DNA from: Axinella damicornis
Lineage: Eukaryota > Porifera > Demospongiae > Axinellida > Axinellidae
Assembly (NCBI GenBank): GCA_963931865.1
Contig: OZ007509.1
Span: 1,377,978-1,441,977, forward strand
Direction: 5' to 3'
Length of the DNA stretch: 64,000 nt
Shown here piece by piece: positions 1 through 10,347 of this stretch. Under the pieces are notes generated by a model, which worked only from the letters and a program-made list of their open reading frames with translations, was not told where the DNA came from and did no database searches. Both the position numbers and the translations under genes were made by a program. Every line of letters starts with the position of its first letter. The stretch's first letter is position 1.

Positions 1-13
1 AATAGACACTTAA

Positions 14-533
14 GGTAGTAAACATGGGTACCGCGATCTCCGAAACCAAGTTGATGGATAAATGGGCAGCATCAAAGCATACACAAGTTTCAGCAATACT
101 TTGCATCAAACTGCTCCCTCTGCTTGAAAATGCCCTAAAACTCAATTTTAAGGCCCTCTACGAAACTGAAAATTTGGACCCTCTCCAAGGCCCCACCCAC
201 ACTCTGACCCCATCATCAATACACACACAAAACAGGCCCCAAAACTACGGATGGATTTACCACCTGCTCTCCTCACTTGCAGGCTACAGCCCAAAACTCA
301 CTGCCACCCTCAAAAACAGAGGTTTGGCTACCCTAGGCTTTCAAAAAAAATTCCATGCACACCAACTAAAACCGACTCAAGCCAAGGCCAGTTTCCAAAA
401 GGTCAACCTACCCCCTGCAAAAATAGGGATGCTTTTCCACGTTCACCTCTCGGTTACCGAGTTTTGGCCACACATCTACTCCCTCTCACCAGCCCAGTCC
501 AGCTACCAAACCAGCCAAATTCGCCCTAACACG
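14..533 (+). repeat. Left inverted arm of the TTAA composite element
   Basis: This arm is repeated in reverse complement at about 1125-1656 with only a few percent difference. Both arms keep an open frame of about 170 codons. Most differences between them change an amino acid and only a few are silent, which is what neutral drift of a non-coding repeat gives, so no gene is called. Confidence 0.75.
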
Positions 534-1124
534 AAGTTTGCTGTTTGGAGGGAAGTTTGGCTTGTGTTGACTCTCATGAATATCATTAGTGATGTGCTTT
601 CAGTTCCCATGTAGTGTGGTTTGGGTTGAAGTGAAGGCTAGTAAGCTGGAATATTCATGAGTTTTAGTTAGGGGTTTGGGTTATAGTTAAGGTAGGAAAC
701 ACGGCATCGGCGAAATCGCGCAATTTTGCTCATGAATAATTAATGAGATGACGTCACTCGCATACGGTTATATAGAGTTATTCATCTGTTTACGTTTTCC
801 CATGGCGGCAACCGGAATAAACAAGGGGGGCTTCTCTCTTTGATGCGGCTAGCGGCCCTTTCAAGTTTCAAATCGGTACTCTGATGTGGCCGTGCGGTAC
901 TTTGAAGATTTGTTTGAACACTTTTTCTTTTTTTTTACGTAAGAAGCTATTCTGGCTTATTGAATGTAGGGAAGGGCTATCTGAGTGTGAATAGCTAGGT
1001 CGAGTGAGCAGAATGTTTGTTGGGCTGCTGAAGTGGCCGAAGAACAGCCTGGAAAGTGGACAGCCTCTGACAGCTCCCTGGCCAAGGTACTCTAGAGAGT
1101 TGACCTTTCGGCATTACAGGCCCC

Positions 1125-1656
1125 GCCCATTTTCGTGTTAGGGCGAATTTGGCTGGTTTGGTAGCTGGACTGGGCTGGTGAGAGGCAGTAAATGTGTGGC
1201 CAAAACTCTGTAACCGAGAGGTGAACGTGGAAAAGCATCCCTAGTTTTGCAGGGGGTAGATTGACCTTATGGAAACTGGCCTTGGCTTTGGTCGGTTTTA
1301 GTTGGTGTGAGTGGAATTTTTTTTGAAAGCCTAGGGTAGCCAAACCTCTGTTTTTGAGGGCGGCAGTGAGTTTTGGGCTGTAGCCTGCAACTGAGGAGAG
1401 CAGGTGGTAAATCCATCCGTAGTTTTTGGGCCTGTTTTGTGTGTGTATTGATGATGGGGTCAGAGTGTGGGTGGGGCCTTGGAGAGGGTCCAAATTTTCA
1501 GTTTCGTAGAGGGCCTTAAAATTGAGTTTTAGGGCATTTTCAAGCAGAGGGAGCAGTTTGATGCAAAGTTTTGCTGAAACTTGTGTACGCTTTGATGCTG
1601 CCCATTTATCCATCAACTTGGTTTCGGAGATCGCGGTACCCATGTTTCCTACCTTA
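1125..1656 (-). repeat. Right inverted arm of the TTAA composite element
   Basis: Reverse-complement copy of 14-533. Its outer end reads TGTTTCCTACC followed by TTAA, pairing with TTAA-GGTAGGAAACA at about 688-702. The segment 692-1656 could therefore be a TTAA element with 11-bp terminal inverted repeats of its own. Confidence 0.7.
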
Positions 1657-1740
1657 AGGGCCATCTCAAGGCTTTAATTAGGCTAGTGCAATGACAAATC
1701 CTTACACTGGAGTTTGGCCTAACTCTGTAGATCCTAGCCC

Positions 1741-2420
1741 TATGAATATCATTAACCCTGATCCGGGTTAGGGTGATCCCACTAACCTGGGTGTGCCTAT
1801 GAATCTCATTAAAACCCAGTGGGCATGGGATAGAACCCAGTCTTTCTGTCTGCTCATGAATAATAATGAGTTAGGATTAGATAGCTCCATGCTGTGCTCG
1901 TGAGCTTGTTGGACTTTAGTCAGCTGTCCGATGGGAGAGTTGGCTTATGTTGACGCTCATGAATATCATTAGTGACCACTTGTCAGATCTTTGGTGGTGT
2001 AGCATGAGGTTGAAAGCATTGTGTGTTGTGTGATGCAATATTCGTAAATTCACCCTGAGACTCCACTCTCTCCTAACCCTGACAACCAGGGATCATGAAT
2101 ATCATTAGCCCTAAATTGGGACTCATGACTGGCATTGTTGTCCAAATTCAGGTCAATGAATCTCATTAAAGCCTTCAGCTTTGGCTGAGATTCAACTTGT
2201 CTGTCAGCTTCATGAATAAGCAATAAGCCATTTTCAGGTAGCCGTGTGTAGCAGTCGTGAGCAAGATTGCCTTTAGTTTGCTGTTTGGAGGGAAGTTTGG
2301 CTTGTGTTGACTCTCATGAATATCATTAGTGATGTGCTTTCAGTTCCCATGTAGTGTGGTTTGGGTTCAAGTGAAGGCTAGTAAGCTGGAATATTCATGA
2401 GTTTTAGTTAGGGGTTTGGG
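1741..2420 (+). repeat. Diverged tandem blocks marked by ATGAATATCATTA
   Basis: Two related blocks of roughly 350 bp lie in tandem. Each carries regularly spaced copies of ATGAATNTCATTA or CATGAATAA (near 1741, 1798, 1854, 1960, then 2095, 2154, 2211, 2312). The last part (2273-2420) is nearly identical to 533-683. Confidence 0.55.
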
Positions 2421-2464
2421 TTAATTTAGCTACATAGTATACACTTCGTTATATATCCCTCCAG

Positions 2465-5400
2465 CCCCTCCCACTCCCACCGAGGTCACTGTTCAGGTCA
2501 TTAATGCCTCAACTGTCAGGGTAGCATGGCAGTGGACAAGTTTAGGTCCAGCTCCCAGCTGCTTCAACACCACCCGTGTGACCTACCATCCTGAAGGAGG
2601 TGGTGAGTCCTCCCTGCAGCTCAGGGACCCAGCAGCAACTGAAACCATCCTCACTGGCCTCCAGTGCAACAAACGCTACACCATCACTGTGGTAGCCACT
2701 GCTGGAGACCACAGCAGAGAGAGAGTAGCAATGTTCCTTCCTCTACAAGGTATGCTAGAATTCTGGAAGTTTGTGTTGATAATGATCACACACATGGTAT
2801 CATGCACTGCAGGTTCACAGAATCTCTCAGCAGCTGTGCTGTCTCCTACCTCAGTGTATTTGACATGGGTGGCTCCCTGTGACACGCAGCAGTACCATAT
2901 ATACTACAGGGGGACATGTGGGACATATGTTGATGAGGACAGTTTGGATACCAATCGTACTGACTACACAGTTAATCAACTCCAAGAAGGCATCAACTAC
3001 ACTTTCACTGTCAACCAGACTGGGTTTGGAAGAGGTAGAGTGCTCTCTGCTGGTCCAGTGTATGCAAGGACTTTAACAGCAGGTAACTATAATGGTATGA
3101 AGATGATTGAACTGAATTTCTTAGCAATTAGCTATAGACTTGGACGTCAACGGTACTTGCAATTGGTTTATCTCAAATGATTGGGCCATTCAGCGATCCT
3201 GCCAATACATCTGTATCTGGAAAGTGCTCTAAGACACAATCAATGTGCATGAAAATATGATGTCACTCGCTGACTGCAGGTACAATACCCATGTGTCCAG
3301 AAGAAGGCTCAGGTAATGATATAGCTAAAGTAGCTCAATAGAAAAGCACTGTGGAGAAAAATCAATTCCATATAATTATGATTGTGCAGATGGAACCAGT
3401 TCATCCACTGACCCTGGACCCAGGTTGTCCTCTGATCCTGGTCTGCTGGCAGGAGTTGTTATGTCGGTGATTGTGCTGGTGGTTTCAGCTGCTAGCATTG
3501 TGGTCCTCATTATCCTGTGGAGGTTAGACCCTACTGTTCACCTTTGTTGACATGATATTAACTGTTCCTAAGTACATGTTTTGCACTGCATGGGGTATGT
3601 AGTCCAGACTCTATTTATGGTATTCCCACATATGACTTTCCTTTAGACGTAGACAAGGTAGAAAGGGCATGAAGGCTGTTGTAGTGGGATTGGCTGAGAT
3701 GACAGATGGTGACAGCAAAGAGGAACAGGATACAGCTACAGCTGTTGACAACATCTGCTATGTTCCTAGTACGTTCAACATATAGTGTTATGGCCTATAG
3801 ATATAGCGTGGTAGTCAGTGGGACTGTATAAGTCATATGACATGCGATTGCCTGTATTATAGCTAATATAGGTGAGGTGCATACACATTGCTAGGTAACA
3901 ACATTCACATCTTGTTGGTGTGCGTCTTATTGCTTTAAACTCCACTGGTGCATTTACATGTCCCCATGGCAGTGATCAAGAGAGCATGATGACATCATCA
4001 TCACCACAATGACGATGATGTCATAATGCGCTCTTGCAGTGCTATGCCTAGCAGGTACAGCAAATCCTATTGACATACGAAGTCTACAGCCATGCACACT
4101 TTCGGCATAAAATACAAGACAAAGCTAATAATTAAACCATCACATTTGGGAAGAGCTGTGCACATAAACAGTCTGGACTCCAGTGGCTGGGATTGAAGCT
4201 CTTACATAAGGTGTAAAACGACATGTACAGCGGCATGACCTCTCAGGACTACAGATCAGCAAACAAATGGGTCTTTGCACTCCATTACTTGGTTTACACT
4301 TGGAGTGCAAGTACAGTGTTGTGATGAATTGTGTTGTGTACCAGTGCATGCACCCTAAGTTAAGTGATGTAGCAAGCAAGGTATGAGCAGTGTTGCAATA
4401 ACTACATTACCAACACACCCACACAGTCTCCCCACCGACCATCGTGGATTACCAGCAGAAGGTGCTGTCTTTGGAAGGGGAGCAGGTCACCCTGACAGTG
4501 AAGGTTGCTGGCAGCCCCACCCCCACTATCACATGGCTCTTCAATGGGAAGAAGGTGAAGGATGACTACTCCACTGAGGTGGGGAGGGATGGATCACTGA
4601 CACTCACGTGTGTGGAGCTGAAGCATGCTGGCACCTACACCTTCAGTGTCAGCAACAGTATGGGCAGTGTGGAGGGGTGCACCAAACTGGTCGTCCACAC
4701 TGAGGATGAGGACTGTACCAGTGCACCCAAAGTTGAGAGCAACCCAGTTGGCAAGGAAACATTTGGGGAGTATGTTTCCAGCCTTCATGCACACAACAAC
4801 ACTGCTTTCTTTTCACAATACCAGGTAATAAAATTTAAGCACCTCCACACACACACACACAACAGTGAATTGTCCTCCGCTATAGACCTTGCCTTCTGGG
4901 GAGGAAGGCCATCAGGTGACCATAGGCATTGCCTCATCAAACAGGCTCCTGAATCGATTCAGAAACATCACAGCTTGTGAGCCAAGTTATTCTTGTTTAA
5001 TGTAATTCGAGGGGCAACCGCACTCCTGGTAGCTGCGTTGCAACCCCGGTTGCGACTCGCCGTAGCAAAGCTAAATATTGCAATTCGTTCCAATTAACGC
5101 ACAGGTCACGTGGCAACAACGCTCTGTCGATCGCGAGCAATGGCGACCAAAAGGACGACAAGACATTATTACAGCACTCACAACTTAGCCAGCACGGTGA
5201 GTTTCTACATGTAAGCGTCAGTGAACGACAGCGATCACGGCTGTGTGGTTAGAATCTTCGTGTGCCTTTCCAAAGAACGGTACTGCCACCGGAAGTAGAA
5301 GAGAGCGCTCGAGCAATGGCGGCCAACGGCGAGACAAAACCGCTCATATCTCCGCCACCAAGGTGAGTTTCAGCACAATTATTTTGATTTTGTGTCACTG

Positions 5401-8400
5401 CATCATAGTGATCACGACGGTGTAGTCAGAATCTTTGTAGGCCATTCGGAAATAGTCAAACGTTTATTAATTATTTACATTACGCGGCACAATTTTCTCT
5501 ATACCAGGAGTGTAATTAATAGCTAATTTATTAAGAGATGTGGTTACCCTTTTATGATAGATGATGATCATCGTGTTCTTCTGGAGCCCATCTCTGGAAG
5601 AGTGAATTGTGAGCACGAATACATCAACGCCTCCTACATAGATGTAAGACCCTCCACACAATATACAATACGTATATATCACTGGTTTATTACTACATCT
5701 GACACACAGGGCTATTCTCAACGCAGGAAGTACATTGCCACCCAGGGTGAGCTAGTAATAATCTCAGTGGTATGCATTGAAGTATTGACACAAACCTTTG
5801 CAGGTCCCCTCCCAAACACTGTCACTGACTTCTGGTGGCTGGTGTGGCAGGAGAGGATCCATGTAGTTGCCATGGTAACCAGTGTTGTGGAAGGGGGACA
5901 GCAGAAGTGTGAGCAGTACTGGCCCAGCCAGGGGACCCAGGAGTACGGCCCATTCAAAGTCACCCTCACAGACCAGCATGTGTTTGCAGATTACACCGTC
6001 CGACAGCTGCTTGTTGCTGTGAGTGTTGTGGTAATTTTTTATTGAGTTGCTGTCCTTGTACTTATATGTGTACTTAAGTGGCGTACTAGCCATGCATATT
6101 CCTGCATTGTCCTCTACTCCCACAGTGTGACCAGGGTGGGAGGACTCCACTGAAGGTGACACAGTTCCACTTTACTTCCTGGCCAGACCACGGTGTTCCA
6201 GAGTATGCTGGGCCAACCCTCAACTACCTCCGTCGGATGAAGGCCCAGGTGAAACCCTCCAGAGGATCCATACTGGTTCACTGCAGGTTAGCAAGAAATG
6301 GATTTACTGCATGTGGGCTGGATAGGAGTAGAAGTGTGGTGTGCCCAGTCTTTGTGAATGGTGTGTGTGGGTTGGATCCAAGATCTAGACATGAATGGCT
6401 CATCAAGGCTGTGTCTGTCTCCCTGCAGCGCTGGTGTTGGGAGGACTGGCACACTGATTGCCATTGACACAGCTCTGGAGCAGACTGCCCAGGAGGATGT
6501 GGTGGACATCCCTGCCACTGTCACCAAGATGAGGAGGCAGCGCATGAAGATGGTCCAATCACCAGTGAGCATGCAGTTACAAGCATTTGATAAATATAGT
6601 TTTGAGTCCACATCACTTGGCAAACTAAAGAACTTCTGTCTCAGCCAGTAACAGCCTAACAGGGTGAAACATGCCGTAGAAAACGTTTTCACATGCTCAT
6701 TGCTCATTACAGAAGTGGTACATGCAGGTTGTGCCAATATCCCTCTCTGTGACCCAAACAGGAGCAGTATGCGTTCATCCATGATGCTGTTCTGGAGTCC
6801 CTCACCTGTGGGGATACCCAGGTCCCAGCCTCTGGACTGGTCAGTGCCATTGAGAAGCTGAAGCAGAGAGACAGTGAAACTGGGAGGACAGGATTTGAGA
6901 CCCAGTTCAATGTATGTCATAACAAGTGGGCCTACACATGCTTAGGCTCTGTTGATTAGTGTGTCATTACTGCTCACTGAAATTCAATTCCAAAGGGGAC
7001 CCGAAATCAGGCCTACTCCACAGTTTCAGAGTGCACAAAAACATTTGGCAGGACAAACAAACAGATGGCTATTAGCTATTACCATTATAATAACATTATC
7101 AGGGCTACCACACTGTTTTTGAGTACACATGCACTTTAGCTGTTTATGCATGCAGCACAAACAGGATGGCTATTAGCTATTGCCATCGACCATTTGTCTG
7201 TATTAACAGGTTCTCAGTCTGGTGACTCCTAAACCTACTAAGGTCATCAGAACCTCTGCCTTCCACTTCCTTGATGTAAACAGGAGCACGGCCTTCCTGC
7301 CACGTGAGTCAAAGAAATTGATAATGATAAAATTGGAGCTATAACATTTGTTTTGAACACATGTGCAGCTGACACCTGGAGAGTTGTACTGAAGGGCGAG
7401 AGTAATGACTACATTCACGCCAGCTTTGCACATGTGAGAGCAGCATGACCTGTGTCACTGCTTGTACTGAATGCTAAAGATGGTTGTGAGTAGATGTGCA
7501 GCACTTTAGAGCTGACATAATACATGGTGCACTGAAATCTTTGCCATGATCTCTGACGGCGATCATGGCAAAGATTTCAGTTTGATCCCTCATTACTATC
7601 AATGAACAAATTGCTAGTGGTATCTAATATATAGCTTAGCAATAGTAAAATACCCCGAACTCCTATTCAGTGTGCTCTTCACCTCTTGCTATAGAATACC
7701 ATTAATAGTTACTGTGTTGGTAATACACTTCAACCCCGCCTTCCCCAAGAGGAACTTTGTCTGGCTGTGGTTTATTGACCTGAATCACAAGGATGATGTA
7801 ATAGGTTTGGATTATGTTAAGCACTTTATTGGGAAACAATTCCTCGCTTCATCATCGTCTAGATCATCCACATCTGTTTCTCCATTCTTGCAACTGTGCA
7901 CACATGCAGGGCTACAAGCAGTGCAAAGGATTCATCATTGCCCAGGCTCCAATGAAGGTCACATGCCGAGATTTCTGGAAGATGATCTATGAGAGGGAGT
8001 GTGGGGTGGTCGTGATGCTGTCAGACCTGGTGGAGAATGGAAGGGTACGGTACAGCCCTGCTGACATTGTAGCTGCATGAGTGTGTAGCTATACATCTCA
8101 GTTGCATGGTGAGCTGAAAAGGTCAGGCTACCTCTGCATATAGTGTTACGTACCAAGTTGTGTCACAATACCTCATGAACAGATAAAGTTCTTGGATACT
8201 TCTCTCTTCCCTGCAGGAGGTGTGTCACCAGTACTGGCCCACTGGCAACACCAAGGGGGTGCAGAAGTTTGGGGAGTTCAATGTCTCTGTCCTCCAAGCC
8301 ACTCAGCAGGACGGCTTCATACAGCGCATGCTCAGTGTCACCAACCCCAAGGTAAGGGGCGGGCATGTGTGATTGTCTGAGTTATTCATAGTTGTTATAC

Positions 8401-8760
8401 CTAATTGTTGGCTTTGAGTATATGTTCTTGTGCACACTTACACATTCTGTATCTGAACTTAGCCCCTGCTCACTCACATACCTCCTGTCTTTGATCTTGC
8501 AGTCTGGCCAGGTGCACGAGGTCACCCAGTTCCAGATGTCGTGCTGGACCCCTGAGGGTCTGTGCACCTCCCCCCATGCCATCATTGACATCATTGAGCA
8601 GGTGTTGGTGATACAGAGGAGAACCGGAAACAGACCCATTGTGGTCCATGGCAGGTGGGTTGGATCCTTCTCCCATTTTGCACATGTATAGATACAGTGT
8701 ATATATACAGTAGTGTTCGCAGGTTTGTATCCTGCAATTTCTGTGTTTGCATGCATCTCT

Positions 8761-8800
<40 letters not shown>

Positions 8801-9103
8801 ACACCACACACTTGCACTGTATGCAGTGACACGGTGAGTCGGTATGGAGTGTTCTGTTCTCTGATCAATGCCACTGAATGCTGCAAGACGGAGGGCATTG
8901 TGGATGTGTTCCAGGTGGTGAAGGCACTTCGTATCCAGAAACCAGGCAGTGTGCTCTCTGTGGTAAGCTCGAGCATTGAGATGTACAGACCAACTGGAAT
9001 GTGACCCTGGTCTGTCTCTTCCCTGCAGGAGCAATATCGTTTCATATTTGACCTCATGCTTGTGTTTCTTGATTCATTCAGCATCTACTCCAATTTTAAG
9101 TGA
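2465..9103 (+). CDS. Gene 1: receptor-type tyrosine phosphatase, 5' partial
   Basis: Transmembrane tyrosine phosphatase; signal peptide and first FN3 domains lie upstream of the window. Predicted exons: 2465-2749 and 2813-3082 (two FN3), 3280-3312 (linker), 3390-3522 (short stalk and membrane helix), 3647-3768, 4427-4824 (cytoplasmic Ig and start of D1), 4886-4976, 5561-5643, 5710-5746, 5804-6018, 6126-6286, 6429-6564, 6762-6911, 7210-7303, 7369-7433, 7910-8044, 8217-8351, 8503-8654, 8827-8962, 9029-9103 (TGA). The 2906 nt read open in phase 1 throughout. D1 has WPDHGVP and the P-loop [10 protein letters not shown], split by an intron after HC. D2 reads [10 protein letters not shown], so Cys is replaced by Gly and D2 should be inactive. 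Relative to gene 3, FN3-5 and most of FN3-6 are deleted, and six bases (Glu-Arg) are missing after CY in the juxtamembrane exon. AATAAA occurs at about 9342. Confidence 0.85.
3977..4036. repeat. 60-bp hairpin micro-element, AAGAGC family
   Basis: Imperfect palindrome beginning CAAGAG...GATGACATCATC and ending GATGATGTCA...CTCTTG, in the intron before the Ig exon of gene 1. Flanks CAGTGAT and CAGTGCT look like a 7-bp target duplication with one mismatch. The same element is at the same place in gene 3 (about 20319-20379), and a related copy is at 49844-49899. Genes 4 and 7 keep only the right half. Confidence 0.5.
4998..5530 (+). other. Intron insertion with two ATG-plus-splice-donor units
   Basis: The corresponding intron of gene 3 is about 70 bp, so roughly 450 bp were gained here. 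The insert contains two diverged tandem units of about 170 bp. Each has GAGCAATGGCG followed by about 45-60 nt and GGTGAGTTTC, then a shared GATCACG and AGAATCTT region. Each unit resembles a short coding first exon with a splice donor (ATG near 5140 and near 5315), and the region is richer in CpG than its surroundings. It may be a captured promoter and first exon, or simply an unclassified repeat. No product can be named. Confidence 0.4.
7532..7580. repeat. Perfect 20-bp-arm hairpin in a gene 1 intron
   Basis: CTGAAATCTTTGCCATGATC at 7532-7551 pairs with its exact reverse complement at 7561-7580 across a 9-base loop. Gene 3 has the same hairpin at 23415-23463, gene 4 a scrambled version near 32870-32940, and gene 7 only a few bases of one arm near 63727. 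Confidence 0.7.
8766..8799. repeat. (CA)n microsatellite
   Basis: Uninterrupted CA dinucleotides in the intron before the D2 P-loop exon of gene 1. The same intron holds CA tracts in gene 3 (about 25310-25345) and gene 4 (about 34320-34350), and GT in the inverted gene 6 (about 39533-39566). Confidence 0.9.
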
Positions 9104-9870
9104 CGTAGTAGCAACCATTGTTCATTGTCTTTGTAAACTGGTCATTTGACTGCATATGCATACTTCATAATACATGCATGCACTTAAGGCTCAATTATAA
9201 TTTCCAGGGTTCACCTCACACGGTGTATGGATGTAAGTGACAAATTCAAACTCTAATTGAAGTTTCATTGTTTACGTTCCTATGGAATCTGTTGTCTGCC
9301 TGATTTACAATGTAGGCTCACGGGGACTATTATACAAAAATAATAAACGGCAACCATGATACTGCACACAAGGATGGCAGAGTTGATTCAATGCTACTCC
9401 ATCAGCACACACCTGCAGAGCTGACTTACCCACTCCACAGGCTGACCATACTAGAGGTAGCTAAACTTCTGATCAAAGTGGAGCAATCTTTAGCCCCAGA
9501 TTAGTGGCATAGATTGAGGTATTGAGGTTTGTGTATCTATGCCCTCTAGTGACAGACATACTATGCACTCAATGTACTGTGAGAATTATGTACACACCCA
9601 CCCACTATGTGAACATTTAGCAGCAATGATGCTTATATACATATATAAGCAGGTAGCTAATAACAGGTAGCTAATATACCTAGTAAGTGAAATTTTCAGG
9701 AAACATCTGTTGTTCATACTCCACAATCATAGTTCTAGCTGTAGGAGTGAAGCTTTTACTGTGTGGTCATAGTGCGCTGTTAAATCTCCATCTGCCACGG
9801 CTCAATTTCCAAGTCTGTAAGAAATTTCTCTCCCTAGCTGGTCCATGCATGTCTTCACCCTCCACTACAT
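9104..9870. other. Spacer between genes 1 and 2
   Basis: No gene seen. It contains a possible AATAAA (9342) and, at about 9420-9450, a single copy of the unit (CCCACTCCNCNGGCTGACC) that is expanded into the minisatellite after gene 2. Sequence on both sides of that unit matches the gene 2/3 spacer, so the spacers were duplicated together with the genes. Confidence 0.6.
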
Positions 9871-10347
9871 GATGTATCCACTACATGCCCTCCTAGCTAC
9901 TCACGGTGCTTCAACTCCACCTTCTGATTCAGCATTATTATTGGGCTTCTCATATGGGATGCTGTTTGTCTCAAAATCGTTGCGTACATAAAACAACAAT
10001 ATAGATCTATAATTTTAGCAGAAACCTAGTGTACATATGCAACAAAGTAAACCAAGATTGAGACAAGCAGTGTCCGATCCCCTGACACCTCAACTCTATC
10101 TAATCATAGTAATGACCACATTCTACGTACTAGCTAATAGGTTTGAGAGTGCATAATAACCCGTAAGGTCTCTGCTTATATTCAGTTGGTGGATACAAGT
10201 GCTCCAGAACATCCCACAAACGTTCTATGATAGTGCAGAGTACAGCGTTGAGTATATAGTGCATGCAGAGTATAGTGCAGAGTGCAGTAAACACAATGCA
10301 GTCAGTCTCCACGGATACAGTGTTGTACACCACTGGGCCTCACTGCC
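9870..10347 (+). promoter_or_regulatory. Conserved 5' flank of gene 2
   Basis: Blocks shared with the upstream regions of genes 3, 4 and 7 lie here: TGCCCTCCTA, ACGGTGCTTCAACTCCACC, GTGTCCGAT, TTTGAGAGTGCATA and GCAGAGTGCAGTAAACA just before the start codon. Conservation in all four signal-exon copies fits a duplicated promoter and 5' leader, but recent duplication alone could explain it. Confidence 0.4.

Larger units (their letters stand above)
14..2420. mobile_element. TTAA-flanked composite non-autonomous element in an intron of gene 1
   Basis: The insertion lies between two TTAA copies (10-13 and 2421-2424). The matching intron of gene 3 (about 17960-17990) has the same flanks with a single TTAA, so the empty site is visible in the window. 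Inside are inverted arms (14-533 and about 1125-1656), a direct repeat (about 533-683 and 2273-2420) and diverged tandem blocks (1741-2420). TTAA also occurs at internal junctions: about 688-691 before GGTAGGAAACA, and after the inverted TGTTTCCTACC near 1656. TTAA target choice is typical of piggyBac and Kolobok-like transposons. No transposase is encoded. The outer ends (GGTAG... and ...TTTGGG) are not inverted repeats of each other, so this looks like several TTAA elements joined or rearranged. Confidence 0.7.

Noticed and set aside
24..1664. About 190-codon open frames in both arms of the TTAA element as a conserved protein
   Set aside because: The two copies differ mainly at amino-acid-changing sites, with only a few silent changes; no domain or compositional sign of a protein. 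Treated as non-coding repeat.
2578..3180. A single 200-aa protein read straight through two FN3 exons of gene 1
   Set aside because: The frame crosses an intron with good GT-AG borders that are conserved in genes 2, 3 and 7; it is two exons joined by chance read-through.
4594..4794. Short antisense frames conserved opposite every Ig exon
   Set aside because: They recur only because the sense exon is conserved; no independent start or signal.
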